This document shows, in pieces, positions 33,324 through 41,537 of a stretch of 64,000 bases of DNA. Each line of letters begins with the position of its first letter. Positions within the stretch are counted from its first letter, which is position 1. Source of the DNA: a virus; the IMG/VR virus record IMGVR_UViG_3300009194_000007, positions 37,611-101,610 of that record; one strand, given 5' to 3'. Both the position numbers and the translations under genes were made by a program. The notes under the pieces were generated by a model. The model was not told the DNA's origin and made no database searches. It saw only the letters and a program-made list of their open reading frames with translations.

Positions 33324-35130
33324 AGAATGTCATTTCGTATCTGATCGATCCACTGTCATAGATTCGGTAGAATCCATTCATTCTCATATTCTCACTCTCT
33401 GTCAACGATTCATCGAACACGTCTAATCGGTCTTTCAGCTTATGCTTCATGAAGAGATGTCGGTTGAGACGCTTATCTGAGCCTTGTTTGACATACCATA
33501 GGTTGGGAGGTGTCACATGCTGGCGCGTGAACCCGGTCTTCTCGTACAGATTCCCGTTGCTGTAGTCTAGGCTGGCAAAAGTGAATACAGAGGAAGGGTC
33601 ATAGGTCTTCTTGAAATAACTCATCAGTTTTCCAAGTCCACCGATGACGTGAACGGACGTGGCATAGCGCGACAGATCAAAGACCCCGTTGCCGGTGTCT
33701 TTGAATGTAACACATGCAACGATGTTACCCCCATGACGCAGTGCGATGTATCGTGTTCCGTTAACATGACCTTGAATATGATTGTATTCATAGAAGGCTT
33801 TTGCTTCCTTGGTGTCGATTTCCTCAACAACACACTTACGGGCGAATACACGTTCATCCCCACCAACCAGTTTGGATTTGATCTTCTTGATGATGATCTC
33901 CCGCTTGACTGGATCATTCCAATCATCTTCCCACACATGAACCATGGAAAGGCCCGATTCATGGGCCGCAAGGGATTTGCGTTGGTGATAGTCCCTAGCC
34001 TTGTAAATCTCACTGTGCCAGTAGACACCATTGAACTCGACGCACAGATTCGCTTCTGGAATGAAAATATCGACCTCCCTTCTGTATTCACGAAGGGGTT
34101 CCCGAGTGTTACGAACGATGTCAAATCCCCAACCGGAAATCAAATCAGCCAGATCGTCCTCGGATTTTGAGGTCGTTTGTTTGATGGGTATACCAAGATT
34201 GGCTGCTGACCGTTGAACCGCCGAGAACGAAACCCCCAACTCATCGGCAACATTCGATAGGAACGTATGTTCCTCAATCATTTGCTCCATGCTTTCCTTG
34301 TCACTCAGGATAGCGATAGCCCTTTCCGATATATGACGCTGAGACGGCGATTCCACACCATACTTGGCGAGGTTACTTTGTGTGATCTTCCACTTGATCT
34401 TCGGATCGCGCATCGGATGACCGCCCTCAAATCGTTCGAAAGATGATTTGATTTTGGCCTTTGTTTCCGGGGAAGCTACACGATAGGTGCCGTCAGACAG
34501 CTTCAAGGAGCGCTCTGCAACGTCCTCACACTGCATGGCGTTGTCCACACCATAGCGCTCCCTGACGATCTTCCTGACACGTTCTTTGCCTTCCTCGGAC
34601 CTCATGTAATCGTCAGCGCCATAACGCTCCATGCAGGTTTTTCGGTACTTCTCCTTGTACCAAGGAAGTTGGGATGGGTGAGTTATCGATGGATCATCAA
34701 TTCCTTTTGCTTTCAGATTGCGTTGTATGCTATCTGCGTAGCGTTTCTTCCCTTCCTCAGAACACAGGTATGATGGTCCGCCATAATTGTCCTTGAGCGT
34801 TTTATGCTTCTTCGCAATAGTCTGTTCACTCCTATTAGAACATTTCGATGAACAGAACTTTGCAAAGACCTTTTTGTACACACCATCGAAATCCTGAACT
34901 TGGTTCCACGACACCTCATTCTCACCACAATGAATACAGAGGGGGATGGCGGTGATGCCTTTCTCGATACAATGCAAGCGAAGTGCGAAAGGCGGTTTGC
35001 GCTTCATGTCATTGACAAATGAAGTTGCTTCCATTACCGCTGCTTTGAAGGCTTTGTGCTTGGCGTTCATGAGTTCCCTACCGTTCGGGTATCCGTGGTC
35101 CTCAAGGTATCGCTTCAGATCGTCGTACAT
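33322..35130 (-). CDS. Free-standing Vsr-like (EDxHD-type) homing endonuclease, between sheath and tube genes
   Basis: 602 aa on the strand opposite to its neighbours. Zinc-finger-like pairs CIHCG and CSSKC lie near residues 65-95. ERYG-type modules follow (CMERYGADDYMRSEEGKERV, RERYGVDNAM, LAKYGVESPSQ). Residues about 340-410 are a Vsr-like nuclease: REVDIFIPEANLCVEFNGVYWHSE, then YHQRKSLAAHESGLSMVHVWEDDW. The C-terminal 170 residues (ARKCVVEEI, YNHIQGHVNG, YATSVHVIGGLGKLMSYF, LYEKTGF) resemble an acyltransferase-like fold shared by the two other copies. Such genes spread by cutting intergenic DNA of related phages that lack them. Confidence 0.82.
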   Translation of the reverse strand: MYDDLKRYLEDHGYPNGRELMNAKHKAFKAAVMEATSFVNDMKRKPPFALRLHCIEKGITAIPLCIHCGENEVSWNQVQDFDGVYKKVFAKFCSSKCSNRSEQTIAKKHKTLKDNYGGPSYLCSEEGKKRYADSIQRNLKAKGIDDPSITHPSQLPWYKEKYRKTCMERYGADDYMRSEEGKERVRKIVRERYGVDNAMQCEDVAERSLKLSDGTYRVASPETKAKIKSSFERFEGGHPMRDPKIKWKITQSNLAKYGVESPSQRHISERAIAILSDKESMEQMIEEHTFLSNVADELGVSFSAVQRSAANLGIPIKQTTSKSEDDLADLISGWGFDIVRNTREPLREYRREVDIFIPEANLCVEFNGVYWHSEIYKARDYHQRKSLAAHESGLSMVHVWEDDWNDPVKREIIIKKIKSKLVGGDERVFARKCVVEEIDTKEAKAFYEYNHIQGHVNGTRYIALRHGGNIVACVTFKDTGNGVFDLSRYATSVHVIGGLGKLMSYFKKTYDPSSVFTFASLDYSNGNLYEKTGFTRQHVTPPNLWYVKQGSDKRLNRHLFMKHKLKDRLDVFDESLTESENMRMNGFYRIYDSGSIRYEMTF

Positions 35131-35235
35131 ACTGTCCTCACTGGCTGTAGGTAAAAATCCATTGTCTCACACGCCGGTTTATTTAGCAATAGACGATACC
35201 TCCCCTGTATTCATTTTCCTCCCTTTTGCCTTTCT

Positions 35236-35246
35236 CCGATAAATAC
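35236..35246 (+). promoter_or_regulatory. T4-type late promoter motif
   Basis: CCGATAAATAC, 33 bases ahead of the tail tube ATG; shares GATAAATACAATCA with the promoter ahead of the sheath unit. Confidence 0.7.
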
Positions 35247-35278
35247 AATCACAAACCTTCAAATGTAGGAGAAATGTA

Positions 35279-35794
35279 ATGGCTAGTATTCAAGACATCC
35301 GTTCATCTGGTACGCCGCCGCAGCGCGCCTATGAATACGAAGTTGAAATCCTTGGTAATGTGACTACCGGCAATGTGCCCCTGCTGACCCAACGGGTCCA
35401 GTCCGCCAGTATCCCCGAAACCTCGGTTGAGACGATTGAGATCAACTACAAAGGCCGCAAAGCCCTCTACGCGGGGCGCGATGCTTCTGGTCATACCGCA
35501 ACCGTGACCTTTTGGGACGACGAAGCACACACCGTCTATACCTTCTTCAAGGACTGGATGGAGAACGGTATCTCCAATAGCATCACTGGTGGTGGTGTAG
35601 CACGCGACCTGTATTCAGTTGAGATGGTCATCAAGCAATTCGCTCATGATTCAACCACCCTCACTGGTCAACACCGTCTGACTGCTGTGTTCCCGACTAC
35701 CATTGGTGACATTCAGATGAGTTATGATTCCAGCGAACATATGACGGTTGAAGTGACCTTCAGCTTTGACTCCAACCTCTATGAAGCCGCATAA
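35279..35794 (+). CDS. Tail tube protein (gp19-like)
   Basis: 171 aa; AGGAG 7 bases before ATG 35279. Pattern of contractile tail tubes: QRAYEYEVEILGN, RVQSASIPETSVETIEINYKG, TVTFWDDEAHTVYTFFKDWME, and the C-terminal LTAVFPTTIGDIQMSYDSSEH then VEVTFSFDSNL. Forms the stacked hexameric tube inside the sheath. In most myophages sheath and tube genes are adjacent; here a 1.8-kb endonuclease gene has separated them, and each now has its own late promoter. Confidence 0.93.
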   Translation: MASIQDIRSSGTPPQRAYEYEVEILGNVTTGNVPLLTQRVQSASIPETSVETIEINYKGRKALYAGRDASGHTATVTFWDDEAHTVYTFFKDWMENGISNSITGGGVARDLYSVEMVIKQFAHDSTTLTGQHRLTAVFPTTIGDIQMSYDSSEHMTVEVTFSFDSNLYEAA

Positions 35795-35827
35795 CGGCTG
35801 ATCATCAGCTTATAGACCCTCCCAATG

Positions 35828-35865
35828 TCCCCTATGGGTATCTCACGACTCATAGGGGATTTCTA
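35828..35865 (+). terminator. Terminator after tail tube gene
   Basis: 9-bp stem TCCCCTATG / CATAGGGGA with a 14-base loop, then TTTCT. Confidence 0.7.
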
Positions 35866-35960
35866 TAACTCTTCAACGTGTAATCATCTTAGGCTATCGC
35901 CATAGTATTGATCTAATTCTATTTGCTGGGGCAAAATCCAATCCCATTTCTACTAATAAA

Positions 35961-36051
35961 ATCTAACAAGCCCCCGCTGGGGAGCGAGCGCAGCGAAGCT
36001 CGGGGGGGGGGGGATGAATATAGATATATCTTGATGTCAAATCCCATATTC
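35961..36051. repeat. Right arm of 91-bp inverted repeat
   Basis: Reverse complement of 31,305-31,395 with three differences: one in the AT-rich part, one at the G-tract (uninterrupted G12 here, an A-interrupted C6-A-C5 there) and one beside it. No transposase lies between the arms and no short direct repeat flanks them. It sits in a 545-base gene-free stretch (35,795-36,339) that also holds a terminator, a late promoter, a short hairpin RNA candidate and a sigma70-type promoter. Confidence 0.92.
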
Positions 36052-36160
36052 AGCCAATTCAAGGCACCATATTCAGGACACATGATCCATCGTCAGAGCA
36101 TAGTCATAAGACACATTGAAAATATTTTCGATAGGGTGTTGACGAGGGTGATGGATGAGC

Positions 36161-36171
36161 GTATAAATATA
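36161..36171 (+). promoter_or_regulatory. T4-type late promoter motif
   Basis: GTATAAATATA, containing an exact TATAAATA core. The first thing downstream is a terminator-like hairpin, not a gene. Confidence 0.65.
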
Positions 36172-36177
36172 CACATC

Positions 36178-36226
36178 TTAACTGGGATTGAGGCTTCACT
36201 CCTTCGGGACTGGAGCCTTCTTTTTG
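36178..36226 (+). ncRNA. Candidate tiny late transcript ending in a TTCG-loop terminator
   Basis: About 7 bases after the TATAAATA core begins a stretch that folds as a 13-bp stem (36,190-36,202 with 36,207-36,219; one C-C mismatch and two G-T pairs) closed by a TTCG loop and followed by CTTTTT. A transcript of roughly 45-50 bases would be made. Alternatively this is only a terminator. No protein could be encoded. Confidence 0.4.
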
Positions 36227-36276
36227 TCTGGATGATATCAATCGTATATCCACGATCCATTAGACGTTGACAGTTA

Positions 36277-36306
36277 TTGACATCGTTTGCTACGCGCCTG
36301 TATAAT
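36277..36306 (+). promoter_or_regulatory. Sigma70-type promoter for the late sigma gene
   Basis: TTGACA and TATAAT with an 18-base spacer, 34 bases ahead of ATG 36340. A second TTGACA lies 10 bases upstream. A host-type promoter is expected for a gene that must act before late transcription. Confidence 0.75.
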
Positions 36307-36339
36307 TCTTTTTAAAGTCGAACACAGGAGACAGCAAAC

Positions 36340-36978
36340 ATGAGCCAAAACGAACAGCGTAAGCATTATCTCAAGCCCGCCGATTTCTTCGCAGAACTTA
36401 TCAAGTGCCGTCAGGATGGAAAGATGTCAGATGAACTGGGGAGGATGTTCTATCTGATTTCTGAGAAGTATACCCACCATCGTTATTTTGTCCGTTACAA
36501 GCATATCCGATCCGATCTTATCAGTGTGGGTCTAGTGGCCTGTTGCCGTGGCTTTGAACGCTTTGCCCCTCTCAAGGGCGATTCGGAATGGGATGGATCC
36601 ACTATCGAGTATGATTATCGTGTGTGTAACAACCCGTTCGCGTTCTTTACTACCGTCATCCACAACGGGTTCCTCCAATTCATCAAGAAGGAATACGGGT
36701 ACAGCAATGTGCAGAATAAGATTCGATCCACGATGGGATTGGAAACCACCTACGGGTACAACGACATGATCGCGGCTGAGGAAGAACGCCAGCACATGGT
36801 GGTTGACGAAGAGGATAACTTTGACGTAAATTCGAGTCCGCTGCATGGGATGTCCGTGTGGGACGACTATGGCGAGGGTGATGATGGGGTTGATGATAGC
36901 CTGATCCCCGATGACCGATACGTCGAAACCGTGGTAGCATCCGATACCAACGATCAATCGTTAGGAGACGATGAATGA
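36340..36978 (+). CDS. Late transcription sigma factor (gp55-like)
   Basis: 212 aa with AGGAGA upstream. The core resembles T4 gp55: a helical N-terminus (ADFFAELIKCRQDGKMSDELGRMF), a region-2-like LISVGLVACCRGFERF, and NPFAFFTTVIHNGFLQFIKKEYGYSNVQNKIR at about residues 97-128, which matches the core-binding and promoter-recognition part of late sigma factors. The C-terminus is very acidic. It would direct host RNA polymerase to the ATAAATA-type promoters seen across the window. It overlaps the gp47-like gene by 4 bases. Confidence 0.88.
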   Translation: MSQNEQRKHYLKPADFFAELIKCRQDGKMSDELGRMFYLISEKYTHHRYFVRYKHIRSDLISVGLVACCRGFERFAPLKGDSEWDGSTIEYDYRVCNNPFAFFTTVIHNGFLQFIKKEYGYSNVQNKIRSTMGLETTYGYNDMIAAEEERQHMVVDEEDNFDVNSSPLHGMSVWDDYGEGDDGVDDSLIPDDRYVETVVASDTNDQSLGDDE

Positions 36979-38006
36979 AGGAACTTTTGATTGGTGATCT
37001 GCACTGGGGCGAGAAGAACAACTCGCCCAAATTTCATGGGCAGGTCATGGACTTTTTGAAATGGGTGCGAGAACTGGCAGAGAGCCGCCACATCGAGCGC
37101 TGCATCCAACTGGGGGACTGGTACCACCATCGCAACAAACTCGACGTAGCGACCGTCAATGCCTCCATACAGGGGGCAAAGCTACTGGGTGACACCTTCG
37201 GCAAGGAAAATGTCTGGGTTCTCCTTGGCAACCACGACCTCTACTACCTGAATCGTCTTGACGTTCACAGCCTGAAGACGATTCAATCCTTCGTCACCGT
37301 CATCGATTCGCCAACCGAAACGCCGGATGGAACGGGCATCGTCATCCCATGGATCACCGATGGTGAGATGTGGGATCGTGTCGTGGATATGGGCGATGAG
37401 TATGATTACCTGTTCTCGCATCTGGAACTGAATGGTTTCCAAGTCAACGATCAGTACACCATGGAACACGGCTTCTCCCACCGTGAACTTCGTGGTTACA
37501 ATCGTGTTCTGACCGGGCATTACCATTCGCGCCAGACCAAGGACAACATCACCTACGTTGGTACCCCGTATCCCATCACCATGAACGAAGCCAACGAAGC
37601 CCATGGAGTCTACATTCTGGACACCGAGACTGGCGAATTGGAGTTTGTTGAGTACACCGGTATCCGGGTTGTATCGATCCCTTACACCGAAATAGATACC
37701 ATCGAGGACTATGATCCCGAGAACACTAGCATCCGGGTCGAGTTTCCTGATGATCTTGAAGATGAAACGGTTATCACTGATGTTCAGAATCTATTGAAGG
37801 AGAAGAACTTTCAGGAATCCAAGATCAAGTACACCGCCAAGAAGGTCAGGGAACTGCTAGAGGCTGATGTCAGCGAAGTGTCCGAGGTCCAGAACATCGA
37901 TGAAGTCGTTCTGAAGTTTCTTGACAGTAGTATCGAGGTAGATGGGGTGGATAAGTCCCTATTGAAAGAACTGTATCGTGAAGCTAAAGCGCAGGAGGAC
38001 GAATAA
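36975..38006 (+). CDS. Recombination nuclease subunit gp47/SbcD/Mre11-like
   Basis: 343 aa. Calcineurin-like phosphoesterase motifs are complete: IGDLHWG (D8, H10), QLGDWYHHR, LLGNHDLYY, then FSHLE and LTGHYHSRQ. These bind two metal ions for DNA-end cleavage. ATG overlaps the sigma gene by ATGA and the stop overlaps the next gene start, so sigma-47-46 form one coupled operon as in T4. Works as a complex with the gp46-like ATPase in recombination-dependent replication and end processing. Confidence 0.93.
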   Translation: MKELLIGDLHWGEKNNSPKFHGQVMDFLKWVRELAESRHIERCIQLGDWYHHRNKLDVATVNASIQGAKLLGDTFGKENVWVLLGNHDLYYLNRLDVHSLKTIQSFVTVIDSPTETPDGTGIVIPWITDGEMWDRVVDMGDEYDYLFSHLELNGFQVNDQYTMEHGFSHRELRGYNRVLTGHYHSRQTKDNITYVGTPYPITMNEANEAHGVYILDTETGELEFVEYTGIRVVSIPYTEIDTIEDYDPENTSIRVEFPDDLEDETVITDVQNLLKEKNFQESKIKYTAKKVRELLEADVSEVSEVQNIDEVVLKFLDSSIEVDGVDKSLLKELYREAKAQEDE

Positions 38007-41000
38007 TGAACATCGTCATTGAAACCGTAGCCATGTCCAACTTTATGTCCTTCGGCAAGAAACCGACCTCGGTGTTGATGGATGTTCAACAGAATTGTCT
38101 TATTGTCGGTGATAATCGTGACATCGGATCGCCGGGAGAGAGTCGCAACGGCGCAGGTAAGTGTCTGGGAAGAGATACGCCTATTTTGATGTATGACGGA
38201 ACCATAAAGATGGTTCAAGACATTAAGGTTGGTGATGTTTTGATGGGTCCAGATGGAACTAAACGTAATGTTCTGTCTGTAGCTTCTGGAAGAGAAGAAC
38301 TGTTTCGAGTGAAACAGAATTTAGGCGATGATTACATCGTAAACCGCTCACACATTCTCTCCTTGAAGGTAGGAACAACACGTCCAACGTATGGGCATTT
38401 CAAAGGGGACGTTATCAACATTCCTGTTGAAACATATCTTTCGTACCCCCGTCATGTACAGCGTGGTGTATGTGGATATGTTGCAGATTTGGTAAACCTC
38501 GATGACGGGCATGATGATTTGTTCGACCCTTGGCTGCTTGGTATTTGGCTTGCTGATGGTACTTCATCAAAATCGCAAATAACTATCAATAACGATGATG
38601 TTGAAATTTACGATGAAGTTGAAAGAATCGTTTCTAATTACGGATACAAAATCAGTTTATATCCGTCTGGTTACAGACCGGGATGTAAGATTGTCAACTA
38701 TTCAGGTGGATTCCTAACTAAACTTCGAGAACTCGGTGTTCTGAATAATAAACATATTCCAGAAGAGTATCTAAGGTCTTCTTATCAAAACCGGCTTGAT
38801 CTCCTTGCTGGGATTCTTGATGGTGATGGATATTACCCCGGAGATCGGCATTTATTCGATATCATTCTTAAAGATAATAAACTTGTCGATGATCTTGTTT
38901 TCTTAGCAAGAAGTGTCGGGTTGCGCGTATCGGTGAATGATAAGTTTTGTAAATGCCAGAATTTTGATGGTGATGTGTACAAACGAATCACGATAACTGG
39001 TGAAATAGAAAAGATTCCTAATCGACTTTCTAGGAAAAAGGCTTCAAAGAAGCCTGACACAGCGAAGCCGCGTAACCATGGCGTCACTGGAATCCAATTG
39101 GAATCTTTGGGAGAAGGTGACTATTATGGCTTTGAGATTGATGGAGATCGACTTTTCTGCCTTGGTGACTTTACTGTAACGCATAACACAACTATACAAC
39201 AGGCTGTTATGTTTGGACTGTATGGCAAAGGCATCGATGGAAAGATCAAGGCTGATGAGTTCATCAACCTCAAAAACGAGAAGAAATTGTTGGTTGAGGT
39301 GGTCTTTCGTGCCAATAACGTAAGGTATCGTGTGGTTCGCCGCCGTAAGCCGTCATCGCTGTCACTTCATCTCCTTGAAACTGAAGGTGAGGTTGATTTG
39401 ACACAGGACTCCATGGCGAACACCGATAAGACACTGGAAGAGATTCTGGGTGTGTCTTATGACGTGTTCATGGGAGTATTCTTCCTGAGTCCCCATCGTG
39501 AATCGTTCATGGCCATGAGTGGACCGAATCAGCGCAAGTTCATCGAGGATGTGCTTGATCTGGATACGCTTGTGAAGCGTTCAGAATCCCTAAAGAAGAT
39601 TGCAAAGGATCAGGTCAAGGTTGATCTGAAGCTGATTCAGAAGGACATTGAGAACGCCGAATCGACCAATACACTGGTCAATTCGACCATCGAGCGTCTT
39701 CAAGGCAATGCATCGAGGTTTGATAGGGATATCAAGAAGGAGCAGGAGGAATGTCTGGAAACCCTAGACCTTGCCTCTGGACTTGACTTCGATGAAGCCA
39801 TGAATAGGATTGCTTCGATTCCAGACGCACGGGATATCGATGATCTCAATGCTAAAAAGGATTCTATTGAAACTCGTATCAAGACCATTGACGGTGAGGT
39901 AGCAACAAAGACCAAGATTGCGGACCAACTTGTTGGTATTACTCGCAAGGATGACGGATTTTCTGATTCTAAGAAATCGCGTCTGACGGAATTGGAAGAT
40001 GAACTTGATCGGTACCATGACTGTACTTACTACAAAAATCAGATCGCTCGTCGTGAAGAAGCCTCTGCTAAACGGAAGCAACTTGATCGTGTAGTGAGTC
40101 TGATTGAAAAGTCTGATTCTGAACTGGACAGGCTTGAAGATTCTGGTTCTAAACTAATCGATGAAATCGAGAAGCTGGAAGGTGGCGTGTGCCCTACCTG
40201 TGGCACTGAGGACCATGGTCCTAAGCTGAAAAAGATGATCGAAGAGCGTAGGACCAAGGCGGAAGAAATCACACAGCGCATCGATGAACTCGATTCCGAA
40301 TTGACTGTTCTCAATGAGAAACGTGCCCGTCTCGAAGATGAGATCGAGAATCTGGACGCGCATATTGATGATGGTGACCCGGAAAAGGAACTCCGTGCCC
40401 GAGAGAACCTTCTTGAACGCATTGATCGTGTGTCCGGTGAAGACAATCCGTACCATGAGCAAGTTATCGAAATGACCCAAACCTATGGGACATTGGAGTC
40501 TATCACCGTCAATATCGCCGAACTCGATACAGAACGGAAAACACTCAAGTCTGAACTCGAATCAGTGACCAAGGCTATTGGTGAGTTTCATACCCGGCGT
40601 AAGCAACTCGTAAGCGAGTGTGAGGACAAGTACGGCACCAGTGATATCAATGTCCTCAAGGACTTCATGGGTGATGTGACACGCGCTAAAGACCGCCTTG
40701 ATGAACTCAAGGGGAAAGTGAACCCGTGGCTGGAAGAGATCGAATCAGCAAGGGAAGGGTATGTTGATGTTTCAGAATTGAACAGTGCCAAAACCGATCT
40801 CGAAAAGCGTCTGAAACATATCGACTATCTCGTTAAGCTACTGAATGATTCCAAGTCGTTCATTCGTCGTAACATCGTTGATCAGTATGTGCCGTTCCTG
40901 AATAAGAAGATCAACGAATATGCAAGCCGTTTGGGTCTGGGTCATGTGGTTGAAATTAACTCTGATATGACAGTTGACCTGTTCTACATGCAGAAAGCAG

Positions 41001-41290
41001 TTTCCTATCACCTCATGAGTCAGGGTGAGCGGATGCGTCTCAACACGGCGACGACCATGGCATTCCGCGACCTGATGGGTCTTCTCGGGCGGAATTGCAA
41101 TCTTCTCATGGTTGACGAGATGTTCGATAGTGCGTTGGACACCAGTGGGTGCCACGACATGATCAAGTTCATCGGGGGTCGCGCCGATAACCTGCTGATG
41201 ATCAGCCACCGTGAAGAGTTTGAAGGGTTCATGGATTCAAAGATGATCGTAACGAAGGAGAATGGTTTCAGCAGGATCGACATCGTTTAA
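38006..41290 (+). CDS. Recombination nuclease ATPase gp46/SbcC/Rad50-like, interrupted by an intein
   Basis: 1094 aa before splicing, 752 after. Extein parts: N-terminal ATPase with Walker A split as NGAGK (residues 48-52) and TTIQQAV after the intein; QEE/KK-rich coiled-coil arms; a zinc hook CPTC near residue 728; ABC signature SQGERMRLN; and Walker B LLMVDEMFDS. Residues 53-394 are the intein. Together with the gp47-like nuclease it resects DNA ends. The extein is longer than T4 gp46, mainly in the coiled coil. Confidence 0.92.
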   Translation: MNIVIETVAMSNFMSFGKKPTSVLMDVQQNCLIVGDNRDIGSPGESRNGAGKCLGRDTPILMYDGTIKMVQDIKVGDVLMGPDGTKRNVLSVASGREELFRVKQNLGDDYIVNRSHILSLKVGTTRPTYGHFKGDVINIPVETYLSYPRHVQRGVCGYVADLVNLDDGHDDLFDPWLLGIWLADGTSSKSQITINNDDVEIYDEVERIVSNYGYKISLYPSGYRPGCKIVNYSGGFLTKLRELGVLNNKHIPEEYLRSSYQNRLDLLAGILDGDGYYPGDRHLFDIILKDNKLVDDLVFLARSVGLRVSVNDKFCKCQNFDGDVYKRITITGEIEKIPNRLSRKKASKKPDTAKPRNHGVTGIQLESLGEGDYYGFEIDGDRLFCLGDFTVTHNTTIQQAVMFGLYGKGIDGKIKADEFINLKNEKKLLVEVVFRANNVRYRVVRRRKPSSLSLHLLETEGEVDLTQDSMANTDKTLEEILGVSYDVFMGVFFLSPHRESFMAMSGPNQRKFIEDVLDLDTLVKRSESLKKIAKDQVKVDLKLIQKDIENAESTNTLVNSTIERLQGNASRFDRDIKKEQEECLETLDLASGLDFDEAMNRIASIPDARDIDDLNAKKDSIETRIKTIDGEVATKTKIADQLVGITRKDDGFSDSKKSRLTELEDELDRYHDCTYYKNQIARREEASAKRKQLDRVVSLIEKSDSELDRLEDSGSKLIDEIEKLEGGVCPTCGTEDHGPKLKKMIEERRTKAEEITQRIDELDSELTVLNEKRARLEDEIENLDAHIDDGDPEKELRARENLLERIDRVSGEDNPYHEQVIEMTQTYGTLESITVNIAELDTERKTLKSELESVTKAIGEFHTRRKQLVSECEDKYGTSDINVLKDFMGDVTRAKDRLDELKGKVNPWLEEIESAREGYVDVSELNSAKTDLEKRLKHIDYLVKLLNDSKSFIRRNIVDQYVPFLNKKINEYASRLGLGHVVEINSDMTVDLFYMQKAVSYHLMSQGERMRLNTATTMAFRDLMGLLGRNCNLLMVDEMFDSALDTSGCHDMIKFIGGRADNLLMISHREEFEGFMDSKMIVTKENGFSRIDIV
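38162..39187 (+). other. Intein with LAGLIDADG homing endonuclease in gp46 Walker A
   Basis: 342 residues from Cys (CLGRDTPILM, block A) to FTVTHN (block G), +1 residue Thr. Block B is NRSHILSL. Two LAGLIDADG motifs are visible: LLGIWLADG (about precursor residues 177-185) and LLAGILDGDG (about 265-274), so the endonuclease is probably intact. The local composition is more AT-rich than the flanking extein, consistent with transfer. Confidence 0.93.
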
Positions 41291-41495
41291 CCGGAAATTC
41301 ATCCTCATCGTCTTCTGCCTCGGGGCTTTCCTCGGGGCAGACTTGTTTTATATGATCGAGTTTCGATTCGAACTTATCGACTCTCGCCTTATACTGATCC
41401 ACCATCTCAATCAGCGCATCTAACTTCTTGTCTAAATAGTTCATAGAAGAAAGGAAATCACTATCCGTTTGATGTTTACGCTTTGAAGGCATCAT
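41268..41495 (-). CDS. Small acidic hypothetical protein on the opposite strand
   Basis: 75 aa, convergent with the gp46-like gene and overlapping its last 23 bases. Basic start (MMPSKRKHQ), a helical coiled-coil middle (LDKKLDALIEMVDQYKARV) and an acidic tail (EESPEAEDDEDEF) ending in Cys-rich RCRSC. A late-promoter motif lies 20-31 bases upstream on the same strand, which is the main reason to accept it; the ribosome site is weak. No family recognised. Confidence 0.6.
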   Translation of the reverse strand: MMPSKRKHQTDSDFLSSMNYLDKKLDALIEMVDQYKARVDKFESKLDHIKQVCPEESPEAEDDEDEFPVKRCRSC

Positions 41496-41514
41496 AGGTT
41501 AACTCTCGATTTCC

Positions 41515-41526
41515 CCTATTTATGAG
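41515..41526 (-). promoter_or_regulatory. T4-type late promoter motif
   Basis: Minus strand CTCATAAATAGG, 20 bases ahead of ATG 41495. Confidence 0.55.
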
Positions 41527-41537
41527 AGGTCAAAAGG

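Noticed and set aside
31305-36051. Composite transposon with 91-bp terminal repeats
   Set aside because: No transposase, no target-site duplication outside the arms, and the contents are core tail genes.
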